Positions 1 through 36,682 of a stretch of DNA of 64,000 nucleotides are shown piece by piece. Origin of the DNA: Sinotaia quadrata (taxonomy: Eukaryota > Mollusca > Gastropoda > Architaenioglossa > Viviparidae). A model generated the notes under the pieces. The model ran no database searches, was not told the DNA's origin, and was given only the letters and a program-made list of their open reading frames with translations. The stretch spans positions 53,241,201-53,305,200 of the forward strand of contig CM054184.1 in assembly GCA_028829895.1 (NCBI GenBank), given 5' to 3'. A program made the translations under genes and the position numbers. How positions within the stretch are numbered: position 1 is the stretch's first letter; every line of letters begins with the position of its first letter.

Positions 1-173
1 TGGGCGTTAATTTTTCCACTCTTTAATCGGAAAGATGGGCGTTAATATTTCCAGTTTTTTATCGGAAAGATGGGCGTTAATATTTCCACTCTTTAATTGG
101 ACTGGTTGGGCGTTAATATTTTCGTTCTTTAATCGGACAGGAGGGCGTTAATATTTCCTCACCTTAATCGGAG
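1..173. repeat. 35-bp tandem array, copies of the TRPC exon-1960 acceptor boundary
   Basis: Five units of tgggcgttaatatttccact followed by ctttaatcggaaaga. The last part mirrors the real acceptor (ctaatcggacag/GTGGGCG). The array continues at 1790-1959 after the family F insertion. Confidence 0.85.
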
Positions 174-174
174 A

Positions 175-1785
175 AATGGGTGCTATGTTAATGAATATAA
201 TTATTATTTTAACATAATTAATTGTCCAAAGCGAATTTCAAGTGACGAGGATCCTAATTTATTTAAGTAATAATCCTCCAGCAGATATCACTCGTTTCTC
301 ACTTGGCGGATATGCGGGCGCTGTAAACATTTTCTCTCTTCCAGAACATTAAAGATAAACATTTACCGTCACACAATCTTCCGTATGTGGAAAACTTCTT
401 ACTAAAGGAGAAGACAAATCCATCTTTAATCTATATTTAGCGAGTTCCCATCTACTCATGTTCGTGACCAACATAAGGTTATTAATATATTTCAAAAGGT
501 CAATAAATTTACCAATAACTTTATTAAATCAATAATCAAATATCATGACAAACACAATGAAATAGGTTACTTGACATCAATATCTCCACAAAAACATGTT
601 TGAATAATTTCCTTACCATACAGTATTATTCCTAAAATTCAATTCAATAATTCAATACAAATCACAGAATAGTTCTTATTAGAGAATAGGAATGGAGTTA
701 ATAGAGATAAGCAATAATATGTTTTGCATAACCTGGATTAGGAATCATCTCAATAGTCTTTCATGCCTGTTTTTGCAACAATGTCACAAATTATAGTTCC
801 ATAAATTTCCACTTTTCATTCCTCATGTTGAAACAGATTCGCCACGTTCTCTGGAAGTGAACCAGAACTTTTCCAGCCATAACAAATCATGCAAATTTAA
901 CATTAATTATAGTAATTTCTAGTACTTACCCAGAAATTTTCTCAATGTAGTCAGCACACTTTGACCATAATCAAAGGAATGTGGTGTATTTATTCCTTTA
1001 AAATTACACACACTGTAGCAGACAATTCCTGCATCTCCCCAGCCAGAACAGTTTACTATCAGTGTACCATAAAATTCAAATAACACTTGAAAGCTGCTCA
1101 CTCACTGCAATATATAATGATGGAGCAAACCTAAGTTTCCAATTTATCGCTTTATAACTCCATTCTTCTTTACATTCAAATCTCAACTTACAATTTCCTG
1201 CAACAGTAATTATTAGCCCAATACACGCACACAACATAAGATATACAGCATGTCGAAACAATGTCTAGCATCTATCACACTAGGTGAGCAGCTTAGTTCA
1301 AACATTTGTAGAAATAATAGACTACTCACATAATACATCTTATTAAAACACAAGTATAACATATCAATAGCAAAAAATGCATGAAATATTTCAAAATCCA
1401 TTCTCTCTCAACCTGTAAGTTAACTCACCATTAAGATAACAGCTGCCTTTCAAGACTGGACTTTTATGCCACTTCAAATTCAAGTAAATCAGACAATAGA
1501 TTTTTCTACAGTAGGTAAACGTTTAGATCTCAATCCATTGGCTGGTCTTGCTCTCGTAAATCATAATCATTGGATACACAAAACTATTCACCCACAAGGG
1601 ATGGTTTGCATTACATCAGCAATTTCTAGCATATTCTCAACTCAGGTTGTTTACTTCAAAATCTGACACTTTCAAAAATACCGTCATAAGGAGTGCCCAA
1701 GGTCAGATTACACTGACAATTTAACAATTTATATAAAAATTACATTTTAAAATAGGATAGATAAATTTACTCCACCCCACCTCAC
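175..1785 (-). mobile_element. Family F dispersed repeat, copy 1
   Basis: Shares with the other copies a segment holding ctcacttggcggatatgcgg, a ttactaaaggagaagacaaa block and an end of the form taaatttactcc. In minus sense it keeps CACIGLIITVAGNCKLRFEC, EEWSYKAINWKLRFAP and CSGWGDAGIVCYSVCNFKGI, i.e. a signal-peptide-like start and Cys-containing segments in broken frames. It splits the tandem array linked to the TRPC exon at 1960. Class unknown. Confidence 0.6.
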
Positions 1786-1789
1786 TTTA

Positions 1790-1959
1790 TTTAGATCGAT
1801 TATTTCCTACTCGTAATCGAACAAATGAGCATTAATATTTCCTCTCTTTAATCGGACAAGTGGGAGCTGACATTTCTTAATTTTATTTAGATCGATTGTT
1901 TCTGCTGTTTAATCGTACAAGTGAACGACAGTTTATATTCTCTCTTTCTAATCGGACAG
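1790..1959. repeat. Array of acceptor-boundary copies immediately 5' of the TRPC exon at 1960
   Basis: Degenerate units ending aatcgaacaaatgagc, aatcggacaagtgggag and aatcgtacaagtgaacg before the real aatcggacag/GTGGGCG. Confidence 0.75.
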
Positions 1960-25240
<23,281 letters not shown>

Positions 25241-25609
25241 CAAAATTGATCTTAATGACTGCTGGGTGTTCTCCCTTAGTTTATAAAAAAGTCGAAGTTG
25301 GCACCGTCCGAGCCGAAATCTTCCAACGTCGTCGTGAGAAGCACCGCCGACACACTGAATTCGAAATGGAGACAGGAAGTGACGTCAAAAGCCTTGTATT
25401 TATGAAACTTGCTGATCGGAGAGTGGGGTGTTTCCTGTTCGTTGTCATGGCAACACTTCTCCGCATTTATTTATTGAGAAATGTCAAAGATTGATATTTT
25501 AATTATATTTCTAATTACTTGTTCATATACCTACTGAGTGAAAACGAAAAGGAATGTTTGTTCTGGATGGTTTTTCTTGGGTGTGTTACGAAGTTGTTTT
25601 GGAGGTGAA

Positions 25610-26060
25610 GTAATAATCACACAAGTAACTTGTGTAATATTTTGCACCTTAGATATTTGGTGCAAGCTTTTGCACCTTAGATGTTGTGCAAGCTTTATAT
25701 CATAGATCTTCGTGTCGGCTTTTATGCCATAGATGTTGGTGCGATAAATTAAACCACAGATGTTGATGCAATCTTTTGCATCGTATATGATGTTGCAATC
25801 GTTTGCACCAGAAATGTTGATGTAATCTTTTATATCACATATCAAGGCGTAATGTAAAGGTTAATACTACCTATGTTGGAGCTCGCTTGTACGGCATAGA
25901 TGTTGGTGCAGGCTTTTATGCCATAGATGTTGGTGCAACAGCATAGACGGTGGTACAAGCATTACTTCGTAAATGTTGGTGCGAGCTGGTACATCATCGA
26001 TGATGTAGGTTTTTTTTTTTGTACCGTAGATGTTAGTGTAGAGCTTGCACATCATAGATA
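25610..26060. repeat. About 30-bp degenerate array, around twelve units
   Basis: Units of the type catagatgttggtgcaagct, directly downstream of the TRPC stop region. A 60-bp duplication follows at 26390-26480. Confidence 0.8.
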
Positions 26061-27089
26061 TTTATGAGTGAGTATTTATTCCAAACAATTTTTAAATCGA
26101 AGTCTTTTGTCCTTTAAGATTATAGAATAATACTAGCAGCGTGGTCGAAAGTTTTTTTTTACCTTGGACTATGTTCCTGAGAGTTTGCGGAGTTGGTTCG
26201 AAAACTTTTCCACTTTTCCAACCCTATTATGATCGCCATTCAGTATTTTAACGAACTGTAGATATTACATATTTAGCGATGTTTACATTGCGATTTGCTA
26301 GAGCAATAACTTTTACCTTTGTTATTCAGATCCAGCTCTTTATACAGGAATTTTTCATTCAGAGTTGATTTTGGGGTTTTACGTCAAGATGGTGTAAGGC
26401 ATTTCGCACTAGATAACTTGGGATGAAACACAATGAAGTGGTGTAAGGCATTTCGCACTAGATAACTTGGGATCGAAACACTTTCAACAATGAAATGGTG
26501 TCGCAAGAAAATTGACACAGGAAGATACATTGGCAAGAGAGGCCTACATTGAACATGCTGAGTTATGTCTTGCCCTTTTCAAAGTTTTTTTTAAAATGGG
26601 ATTACAATGGGCAATGCAGCGAGACACCTTAAGAAATGTTTACTCTAAAATAGGCTTAAGCTTGGTAATGTTGCAAAACATCTTATCCTATTAGTGTTGT
26701 TTATGTAATAGCTTCATTAATTGTACGCTATCACTCACCAGATAATAAAGAAACGTACGTATAAATTAAAACGGCAAAACGATTGCGAGAAAGATTATAT
26801 TCAGATTGACACTTCTTACTTCTTCCAGTTCAAAATGGCGAGTCATATTAAGAACATTGCATTTGTGAAAAAACATTTTTCTGACTGAAATTCATAATTG
26901 TCTGTGTAGATTATGTCGCGATGTTAATGTTGTTACTGATCAATCACAGAGTTCCTAAGTACCCATTAACTGTCTTTCCATTAGCATATATTGTGATGCT
27001 CATTTCATGAACATTTTTATTCTGTCTTCTGTGTTTTGTGTTCTATGTTCTATGTTCTTAATGTCTATTCAAATCTTTCCTATTAGTAT

Positions 27090-28030
27090 TATCCAGTTTC
27101 TATTTGATTGTATTCATTCTCTTGTATGCATTATCCTTTTTTCAATTTTTGTTTTCCTTTGTACATTATCCATTTTCCATTTAATGCTATTCATTTCCCT
27201 ATCTGCATTATCCATTTTCTTTTTCCTATTTGTATTATCCATTTACTATTTGGTTTTTATTCATTTTCTACCAGCTTTATCCATTTCCATTTAGTGTCAT
27301 TCATTTTCCTATTTGCATTATCCATTTTCCATTTAGTGTCATTCAATTTCCTATTTGCATTATCCATTATCTGTTATTTCATAATCTATCTGCATAACCA
27401 TTTCAATTTCATGATTTTCTTTTCTACAGCACCTAACTTCCATTTTGTGTTATCCATTTCATGCTTCTTATTATTCATATTCAGTTTGAGTAAACCATGT
27501 TTCTTTCTGAATAACCTATCTTCCATTCAGAGCTATCCATTTTCCCGTTAGCAAACATTATTATTTCAAATTTACCATTACTCATTATCCATCTTTCATT
27601 AAGCAGTTTTCATTTTTTTTCCTGAACATTTTGTTTCTGCTTTATAGTGTTTTCTTAATCTATTTTTTGTGTTTAGATTAAGTTTTATATCTTTCTCTTA
27701 ATCCATTTCACTTTCGTGCTTTGTTTCTGCTTTATATTGTTCTCTTCATTTATTTCACTTTTGATTTTGTTTCTGCTTTATATTGTTCTCTTCATTTATT
27801 TCACTTTTGAGTTTTGTTTCTGCTTTATATTGTTCTCTTCATTTATTTCACTTTTGAGTTTTGTTTCTGCTTTATCGTTCTCTTAATCCATTTCACTTTT
27901 GTGTTTTGTTTCTGCTTTATCGTTCTCTTAATCCATTTCACTTTTGTGTTTTGTTTCTTCTTTATATCCTTCTCTTAATTCTTATATATTTTTTTGTTTC
28001 TGCTTTATGCGTTCACTTCATCATTCTTAC
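27090..28030. repeat. Two adjacent T-rich degenerate arrays
   Basis: 27090-27560: units around tttcctatttgcattatcca. 27600-28030: units around tttctgctttatattgttct. Open frames of 95 and 147 codons over them are compositional. Confidence 0.8.
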
Positions 28031-28387
28031 TTTAACCTATTGAACAAGTGTGATTTTATTCTAAGCACGTATTGTTTTCCTGTTCCTATTTCCGTATGAA
28101 TTCCTCTTGATATGGTTTTAATAATTTTATTTTAGCTGTCTTTTTCTTATTGGAAGATAAAGATTTGCCTTTTTTATTTGGTCATTTGGTATTCTGATAT
28201 GTTTTTATGACAATAATTCTCCAAAACTAATGCAAGTTGTATATAAAAGGATATGAAACGGGCGAGAAGTTATTGTATGTAATTTGTGTTTACGCGTTAG
28301 TTCCCCGCTTGTTTTGATTTGTTTGTAAAAATAGAAACAATAATGCGAATAGCTGTGAGTGTGCCTGCCACTAGTTACATATTTTAA

Positions 28388-28755
28388 CAATATTCTTTCT
28401 TATTTTTGTTTCATTAATTTATTGTAAAACAATATTCTTTCTTATTTTTTTTCTTATTTTTGTTTCATTAATTTATTGTAAAACAATATTCTTTCTTATT
28501 TTTGTTTCATTAATTTATTGTAAAACAATATTCTTTCTTATTTTTTTCTTATTTTTGTTTCATTAATTTATTGTAAAACAATATTCTTTCTTATTTTGTT
28601 TCATTAATTTATTGTAAAACAATATTTCTTTCTTATTTTTGTTTCATTAATTTATTGTAAAACAATATTCTTTCTTATTTTTGTTTCATTAATTTATTGT
28701 AAAACAATATTCTTTCTTATTTTTGTTTCATTAATTTATTGTAAAATAATATTTC
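28388..28755. repeat. About 42-bp array, eight to nine units
   Basis: Unit caatattctttcttattttt then gtttcattaatttattgtaaaa, with small indels in T runs. Confidence 0.93.
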
Positions 28756-29389
28756 TAATTGTAGTGTGACAATAAAAATTGCTTTGTGGGTTCTTGTACC
28801 CTAATGGCAAGAAAAGTGCCTTTTTTCAGTATCTGCGCTAAACTTTGAGAGTTGCGTTTGTGAACAGGGTGCTGTTGAACAATATTCTTTATATGATGAA
28901 ATAGTTATTTGATAGCAAATGATATATTTAATGGCCATTATAAGCTCTCCATTTGCTGTAGTTAAGTTTTTATTTCTTTCAAGTCCTGAAACGACTGAAT
29001 TGTTTTATTAACTCTGAGATTTAGTTTCTTTTAAAAGATTTACACTGTTCGGTTAAGCATTGTTTATATTAATAACTTGCCTGCCAAGACTCAGGTCGAG
29101 TGCCAATGCATATTCGTGATAACTGGGTAATAGTCTAACTATGCTAATACTTTAGTGTGTTTTATGTAATTAATTATTATATTTGTATTACTTTAGCATA
29201 CACTGCGGCAGAAGGGTGATATTCTCTAAAGTAAATCGGGTTTAATAAAGGTTGTTATACTATAACAATACTGTAAACACCAAATGTCGACTATCAAATA
29301 TTATTGCGCTTTAAATTAACGTTCATCTCTGCTTTGTGGCGGTTTCTTTAAATGTTCGTTTATAGAAAAAGGATTCATATCCATGTTTT

Positions 29390-29717
29390 GTCTTTTTCCA
29401 CGACTTCTGTTTGACTGTCGGTTGTGATCCAAGGTCTCGGAATCTTACGAAGATTCCGGGAAATCCACGTTTTACGGAGAATGTGAGCACTTCCGAGGAG
29501 GGCTGGGTTTTTTTTGCAGAAGGGCAATTTTGTGTTGTACTGGCACTTTATTCAGATATTCCTCAATTCAGGTGTTGTGTTCCCCCAAGCTCATATCACT
29601 ACAGGTATTACTTCTGCTTTTTCGTTCCACAAGTCTCTGGATTTCTAATCTAAGATCCTGGTATTTTTCTATTTTCTTTCTCTTTTCTTTTAAATTATTA
29701 TTATTATTATTATTATT

Positions 29718-29749
<32 letters not shown>

Positions 29750-29765
29750 TATTATTATTATAATC
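29390..29765 (-). mobile_element. Diverged non-LTR retrotransposon fragment ending in an (ATT)n(ATC)n tract
   Basis: 29391-29692 matches the 3' region of the same family (tctttttccacgacttctgt to the region encoding EKIEKYQDLRLEIQRL) with many substitutions and indels. Its own 3' tail is gone. Its truncated 5' side abuts 29697-29765, an (ATT)n/(ATC)n tract that may be the tail of another insertion. Confidence 0.75.
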
Positions 29766-30349
29766 AACCCCTTGCCCCAATGTGTCACGGCAAAGTATAT
29801 CGAACCATATGAGAATACAAAAGACACATGGGAGTATCTGTAAATGTAAATTAACTACAGACATTATAATTTATAACGTATATCGCTAATAATATTTCTT
29901 TTAATTGCAGGTGGCTGTGCGTTTGTTTTTAATAATGTCCGAGATTCTAACCTATAATAACTTTGCAATGTGAAGTGTGAACTGGACAGTGTACGACACG
30001 GGTCATAGATGACGTCATGATTACGACAAAATTGTTTCGTCAGACCTGCCCTTTAGTCGCTTTCTCTAAAAATAAATTTCAAGGTTTAAAATCTTTACAT
30101 GGCAGATGACTTTCCGAAGTCACAAGTCAGGTGACACTTGTTTTTATGGTCGACAAACGCAATGGTGTAACAGTAGGCTGCGGTTGTGTGGTGGTTGCCA
30201 ACAGGAATAATAAGTTTATTTTTTTCTGAAGACAAGACTGTAGAGAAATCAGTCTTTGCACTACGTTAGGCACTTTGCCTGTTGTGATTAATGAAGTTTA
30301 AATACAATAAGGTAAACGTCACCGACTCCGCCAGTAACAGCAGTCTGTC

Positions 30350-30905
30350 TTGTTTCGTCAATGTTATTCCTTTCTATATACGACAAATGATTGCGTCATA
30401 ATGTTATTCCTTTCTATATACGAGAAATGATTGCGTCATAATGTTATTCCTTTCTATATACGACAAATGATTGCGTCATAATGTTATTCCTTTCTATATA
30501 TACGATAAATGATTGCGTCATTATGCTATTCCTTTCTATATATACGACAAATGATTGCGTCATAATGTTATTCCTTTCTATATACGACAAATGATTGCGT
30601 CATAATGTTATTCCTTTCTATATATATACGATAAATGATTGCGTCATTATGTTATTCCTTTCTATATACGACAAATGATTGCGTCATAATGTTATTCCTT
30701 TCTATATACGACAAATGATTACGTCATAATGTTATTCGTTTCATTTTACGATTAATGATTGCGTCATAAATAGTATTCCTTTCTTTATACGATTAATGAT
30801 TGCGTTGTCAGTATTATTCTTTTCTATATATGACTAATGATTGCATCATAAGCAACGTTTCTTTCTGTATATGATTAATGATTGTTATATAAATATTATT
30901 CCTTC
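30350..30905. repeat. 40-bp array, about thirteen units
   Basis: Unit atgttattcctttctatata then cgacaaatgattgcgtcata, diverging towards 30900. Confidence 0.93.
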
Positions 30906-31033
30906 ATATATAAGACTATTGATACATTCAAGTATCATTTTACGCTGGACAGTATTGGACTGAAACCACTAACTATAACTCTTCTCAATATTTATTTAAT
31001 GTCTCTCTCTAAGAATATTGTTCTCTATCTCGG

Positions 31034-31067
<34 letters not shown>

Positions 31068-32199
31068 TCAATAAGTCTATGTCTAGTCTATGCACCTTGC
31101 ACTTGTTGACCTCCAACATCTTTCTAATAACTGATATGCATATTGATACCTTTTGATCTTTTATCTCCTGTCTCCAGTATTTAAATATTCCTTTGTTCAT
31201 CTGCGTAAAATGTAAACCCTTTCGCGTTGTTTTAAAGTAATTTAGTATGTGTATTCAATTCTTCAAAGTATGTCCATCCGTTTAATTAGTTTAAGCATAT
31301 CTCATGTAAAATGTACTGTACATTATATTTGTTTGTCCATTACTGTACATTATATTTGTTTGTACATTACTGTGACAAGTGTGTCATTTTTCTTAGCTTT
31401 GTTGACATCAGCGTGTGTCTTTATAGAAGCAATTGCATGATAATCTCCCTTTACGACTTACAGCAGAGAACTGTCCGACAGCTCTAGTAAACTGGGATTT
31501 TTAGTAAAACCTGTCTCACGGTATGAATAATAAATGATGTGTAACTAGTCTCAGGTGTAAATAGAAATGTATTAGTGTGATAGCCATTCTTAACTATTCT
31601 GATAAATGTACCTTCCCTTTCCTATTTATTAGCACACCTTACTTTAAAAGAAAAACAAATTTTAAGTTGAAGACACACGATACTTAGAAAGTGTTCAACT
31701 TTATATATATATATTCATTTTTACATATTCCTTTACAACATGTTTCAGTCACACCACACAAACATACGTTGTAAATTTAGTTTCTAAAACACAGATAATT
31801 AACTTTATATTTATTTACTTGGCACATGAAAGATGTTAAACAATAATAAATCTAATAGGAATAATATTTTATAACTTTAATCATAAACATTGAGATTAAA
31901 AAAAAAACTTTTGAGACACCACACAAACAAAATATGTTTATATGTTTTTGTCGCATAGTCTTACATAAGAGACGTTCCACATTTAAATCACTTAAATAAT
32001 AATTTATTTTTTTTGCAGTTGTAGATAATTATTACATTTTGCCGTCCACCTGGCAAAGAAAAATATGGTTTAAATACTTTCTTTTACATGTTGCCCCTTT
32101 TCTATTGTAAACTGTGAACATGGCTAAAATAAATCTGACAACTAATTACACTGATTACATATGTACAGCTTCATTATAACTGGAGAAAATTTACAATCA

Positions 32200-32498
32200 G
32201 TAGACAGTAGATGTCTTACAATCAAAGACAGTAGATGTCTTACAATCAAAGACAGTAGATGTCTTACAAAAACTGATGCAACTCACGATCAAAGGCTATA
32301 ATCTTTCTGAATATAATATTGCATGCCTCTCTTTTGTACTTATATATTTTATATAAACCATCTAAAGTAATAACCAACTGTCATTTGTTTACATCGTCAG
32401 CGAGTTTACGGGGAATGGGGCCATGTTGGTAAAGGTGTTGTAAGTGATGACGTGGAGTCCGGAATGCAAAGAACTATTCAAAATACATGTATTTGTGT

Positions 32499-32554
<56 letters not shown>

Positions 32555-33266
32555 ATGAATTCTCTCTTATGATTATTTTTGCAAGACACTGATATTAGCC
32601 TGTTTAAAAGACATAAACACACAAACATCAACATATTTAACAAGATATTAACATATGTTTAAAAGATCTTTATACAAATATATCAACCTGTTGAACAATA
32701 CATTAATACACACACTTCTTTAAAAAGACACTGATTTAACCTGTTTAAAAGATATGTATACACAGACATCAATCTGCACAACGTGCCATGTGTACACAGA
32801 CATCAATCTACATAGCATGTGTATATACATACATCAGTCTACACAACTACAGGCATACAGACATCAACCTAATTAACATAGCATGTGTAATACATACATC
32901 AGTCTACACAACATGACAGGCATACAGACATCAACCTAATTAACATAGCATGTGTAATACATACATCAGTCTACACAACATGACAGGCATACAGACATCA
33001 ACCTAATTAACATAGCATGTGTATATACATACATCAGTCTACACAACATGACAGGCATACAGACATCAACCTAATTAACATAGCATTTGCATAGAGGCTT
33101 CAATCTACATAACAATGCCTGTGTATATATACTTCAGAATAAACCATTTATACAAGAGACATCATCCAGTATAAGAAGAGTTTCATAGATGAAATTATAA
33201 GAAAGGTATTTTACACATACCAAGGAATATTTAGCAACCCACCGCCACCTCTCACACGCACGCACA

Positions 33267-33335
<69 letters not shown>
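32200..33335. repeat. Series of short arrays and GT/CA microsatellites
   Basis: 32200-32275 (agacagtagatgtcttacaa, three units); 32498-32550 GT; 32740-33110 (about 70 bp, aggcatacagacatcaacct); 33268-33335 CA. Confidence 0.88.
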
Positions 33336-33337
<2 letters not shown>

Positions 33338-33599
33338 TTATTTATACAAAGATAGTGTTTATTTACTAAGACTCTGTATGTAAACAAATGAAGAATAAAA
33401 AAGTAAATATTGAGTAATAAACTTAGACATAAGTATATACATATAGTCACAGCTAAAGAAATAATTTACTCTAACTTATACTATATAACACGAGTACAAA
33501 GTACATGTAGCGTGTACACACTTATACACACAGATATTCTATCATGTGCAAAGAAATTATATTGATTAATAAATTTAAATTACCTTTGCATACACCACA

Positions 33600-34530
33600 T
33601 TCTGAAAATGAAATAAATATGTATACATACATCATTGCATATAACAGTACTTTGCACCCACACTACTGAAGTAAACATGTATACATCATATTAATAAACC
33701 TGAATGTTATTTAACACATCATACTTTTACAATTGAAGTAAACCTGTATACATCATATTAATAAACATGAATGTAATTTAGCACACATCATACTTTTACA
33801 ATTGAAGTAAACCTGTATACATCATATTAATAAACATGAATGTAATTTAGCACACATCATACTTTTACAATTGAAGTAAACCTGTATACATCACATTCAT
33901 AAACCTGAATGTTACTTAGCATGCAACGTGTTTGTTTTTTTTTAACTGAAGTAAATATTCACTTTAATTAACATGAATGTAATATAGTATACACCTTGCG
34001 TTTACAATTAAAGTTAACCAATGCACACCGTATTAATTAATATTAATATAATTTAGTACCATCACACTTACGAAACAAGATACAAACACATCACATGAAT
34101 AACCACGAGTAACCAAATAAGACATCACACTAATAACAATATAATGGAAATGGTTTACATATTAATTACACTCTGAATAAACTATGTTCATTTCACAATT
34201 ATAGACAATGTATCAACAGTCGTAAAGCCATACTAATACACAGAGTAAACTATGTTCATATCACAATTATAGACAATGTATGAACAGTCGTAAAGCCATA
34301 CTAATACACAGAGTAAACTATGTTCATATCACAATTATAGACAATGTATGAACAGTCGTAAAGCCATACTAATACACAGAGTAAACTATGTTCATATCAC
34401 AATTATAGACAATGTATGAACAGTCGTAAAGCCATACTAATACACAGAGTAAACTATGTTCATATCACAATTATAGACAATGTATGAATAGTCTTAAAGC
34501 CATACTAATACACAGAGTATACTATGTTCA
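33600..34530. repeat. Two arrays of 68-70 bp units
   Basis: 33600-34030: aattgaagtaaacctgtata type. 34195-34525: acagtcgtaaagccatacta type, five near-identical units. Confidence 0.9.
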
Positions 34531-35129
34531 TATCGTACTAATAAACGTACAAATATCTATGCCAGCATCACACTAGTGTACATGGAAGTAAAAATGTACA
34601 TGTACACTCTTTCACAAAATATTGTTTAATTTCTTGCAATGTATTTTATTAATTTTGCTAACGCTTAAGTCATAGCTGTGTTACAGTTATAGTTATGCAA
34701 CTAATTTCACAAACATGAGCCCAAAGATTTGTATAAGAATTATGTTATCGTTCCCATATATTTGCAGGTATGATTTAAAAAAATATATATATCAGACAAG
34801 TTTAATTTTGCTTTATAATCATTCGTTTCTCAGGCCCTTAATAGGTGATCATTAAAGATTTGAACTCTGTTTATAGGCTTTAAGTTTGAAATGTATTGAA
34901 GAATAAGTAAAAGAAAATGCTATTTAAAATGTGCATCTTGTGTGTAAAGCCTAACGCCTAGATTTTTATTTGTTTGGCGAGTGTGGTTGTTAGTTGGTTG
35001 GTTTCTTTGTATGTTTGTTTTTTTATTTGTTTATTCTCCGTTCGTTTGGGTAGATACTCAACATAGCAGATATACCTCATCAGTAGGTCTATGGAATTAT
35101 AATTAGATCTGGCAGAGCAATGTTAGGTC

Positions 35130-35785
35130 TCGTGTGTACTAATTAGTTCTGTTTCATTCATGTTGGGTCAAAGGTTATATTAATTAACTGTGGTATATTC
35201 ATGTTGGGTCAAAGGTTATATCAATTAACTATGGTACATTCATATCGGGTCAAAGTTATATCAGTTAACTATGGTACATTCATATCGGGTCAAAGTTATA
35301 TCAGTTAACTATGATACTTTCATGTTGGAACAAAGTTATATAAATTAAATCTGGTATATTCATGTCGGGTCAAAGTTATATCAATTAACTGTGGTACATT
35401 CATGTCGGGTCAAAGTTATATCAGTTAACTATGGTACATTCATATCGGGTCAAAGTTATATCAGTTAACTATGGTGCATTCATATCGGGTCAAAGTTATA
35501 TCAGTTAACTATGGTACATTCATGTCGGGTCAAAGTTATATCAGTTAACTATGATACATTCATATCGGGTCAAAGTTATATCCGTTAACTATGATACTTT
35601 CATGTTGGAACAAAGTTATATAAATTAAATCTGGTATATTCATGTCGGGTCAAAGTTATATCAGTTAACTATGATACTTTCATGTTGGAACAAAGTTATA
35701 TAAATTAAATCTGGTATATTCATGTCGGGTCAAAGTTATATCAATTAACTGTGGTACATTCATGCTGGATCCAAGGTAGATCATG
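35130..35785. repeat. 40-bp array, about sixteen units
   Basis: Unit cattcatatcgggtcaaagt then tatatcagttaactatggta, with a recurring higher-order pattern that includes a ttggaacaaag variant. Confidence 0.93.
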
Positions 35786-36439
35786 TTAGGTTCAAGGTAA
35801 ATTAATCACCTCTGGTAATTGTCTTGTTTAGTGTAATGCATATCAATTAAATGTATGTATATTAATATAGTTCTGAGGTATGCCCATTAAATCTGCTTAA
35901 AATGAAGAGTAATAAAGATGTGGTTATATATAAGCAAAAGTTTAACATATCTAGTATATAGAATGAAAACTACTAAACTCAAATTTATACATATATGAAA
36001 CATTTATGTAAAACACCCATTACGAAAATATACATTCTTTTCTTTTTTTATTGTTGAATGAACGCTTAAAACACATTATGTGGTGAAAGTACACCTACAA
36101 GGATGTGAATGTATATCTATGAACAGACTGTGATGTCTGTAATGCCTACGGAAAGATTGTGGTGATTATACGCCCAAGAAGTGTGGTGACAATATGCATA
36201 TGGAAAGACTGTGATGACTGTAAACCTATAGAAAGATTGTGGTGACCGTAGGCCTATAGAACGACTGTGATGACTATAGGCCAATAGAAAGATTTAGCAT
36301 GATTACCACAAGAATGATGCCTACATGGTAAACATATGGCAACGGACATACTGTGGTGACTGTAGATTATAAACAATATCTGGTGAGAGTTCACCTGCGA
36401 GAAGACTGGGATAAATGTATGACTAAGAGGAAAAGGTGT

Positions 36440-36682
36440 GGTGAATATGTCCTAAAATCAAGGTGTGGTGAATGTATCCTAAATTCAAGATGTGATGAAT
36501 GCATCCTAAAATCAAGATGTGATGAATGTATCCTAAAATCAAGATGTGATGAATGTATCCTAAAATCAAGATGTGGTGAATGTATCCTAAAATCAAGATG
36601 TGGTGAATGTATCCTAAAATCAAGATGTGGTGAATGTATCCTAAAATCAAGATGTGGTGAATGTATCCTAAAATCAAGATAG
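36440..36682. repeat. 27-bp array, nine units
   Basis: Unit tgtggtgaatgtatcctaaa plus atcaaga. Because 27 is a multiple of three it is open on both strands (about 110 codons each), with no sign of a real protein. Looser repeats precede it at 36110-36330. Confidence 0.92.

Noticed and set aside
1076..1261. Stand-alone secreted peptide gene on the minus strand
   Set aside because: The signal-peptide-like segment recurs in other family F copies with broken frames, so it is better described as part of that repeat than as a gene.
30350..30905. CRISPR-like regular repeats (also 35130-35785 and 16115-16480)
   Set aside because: Units are contiguous without unique spacers and the genome is eukaryotic; these are minisatellites.
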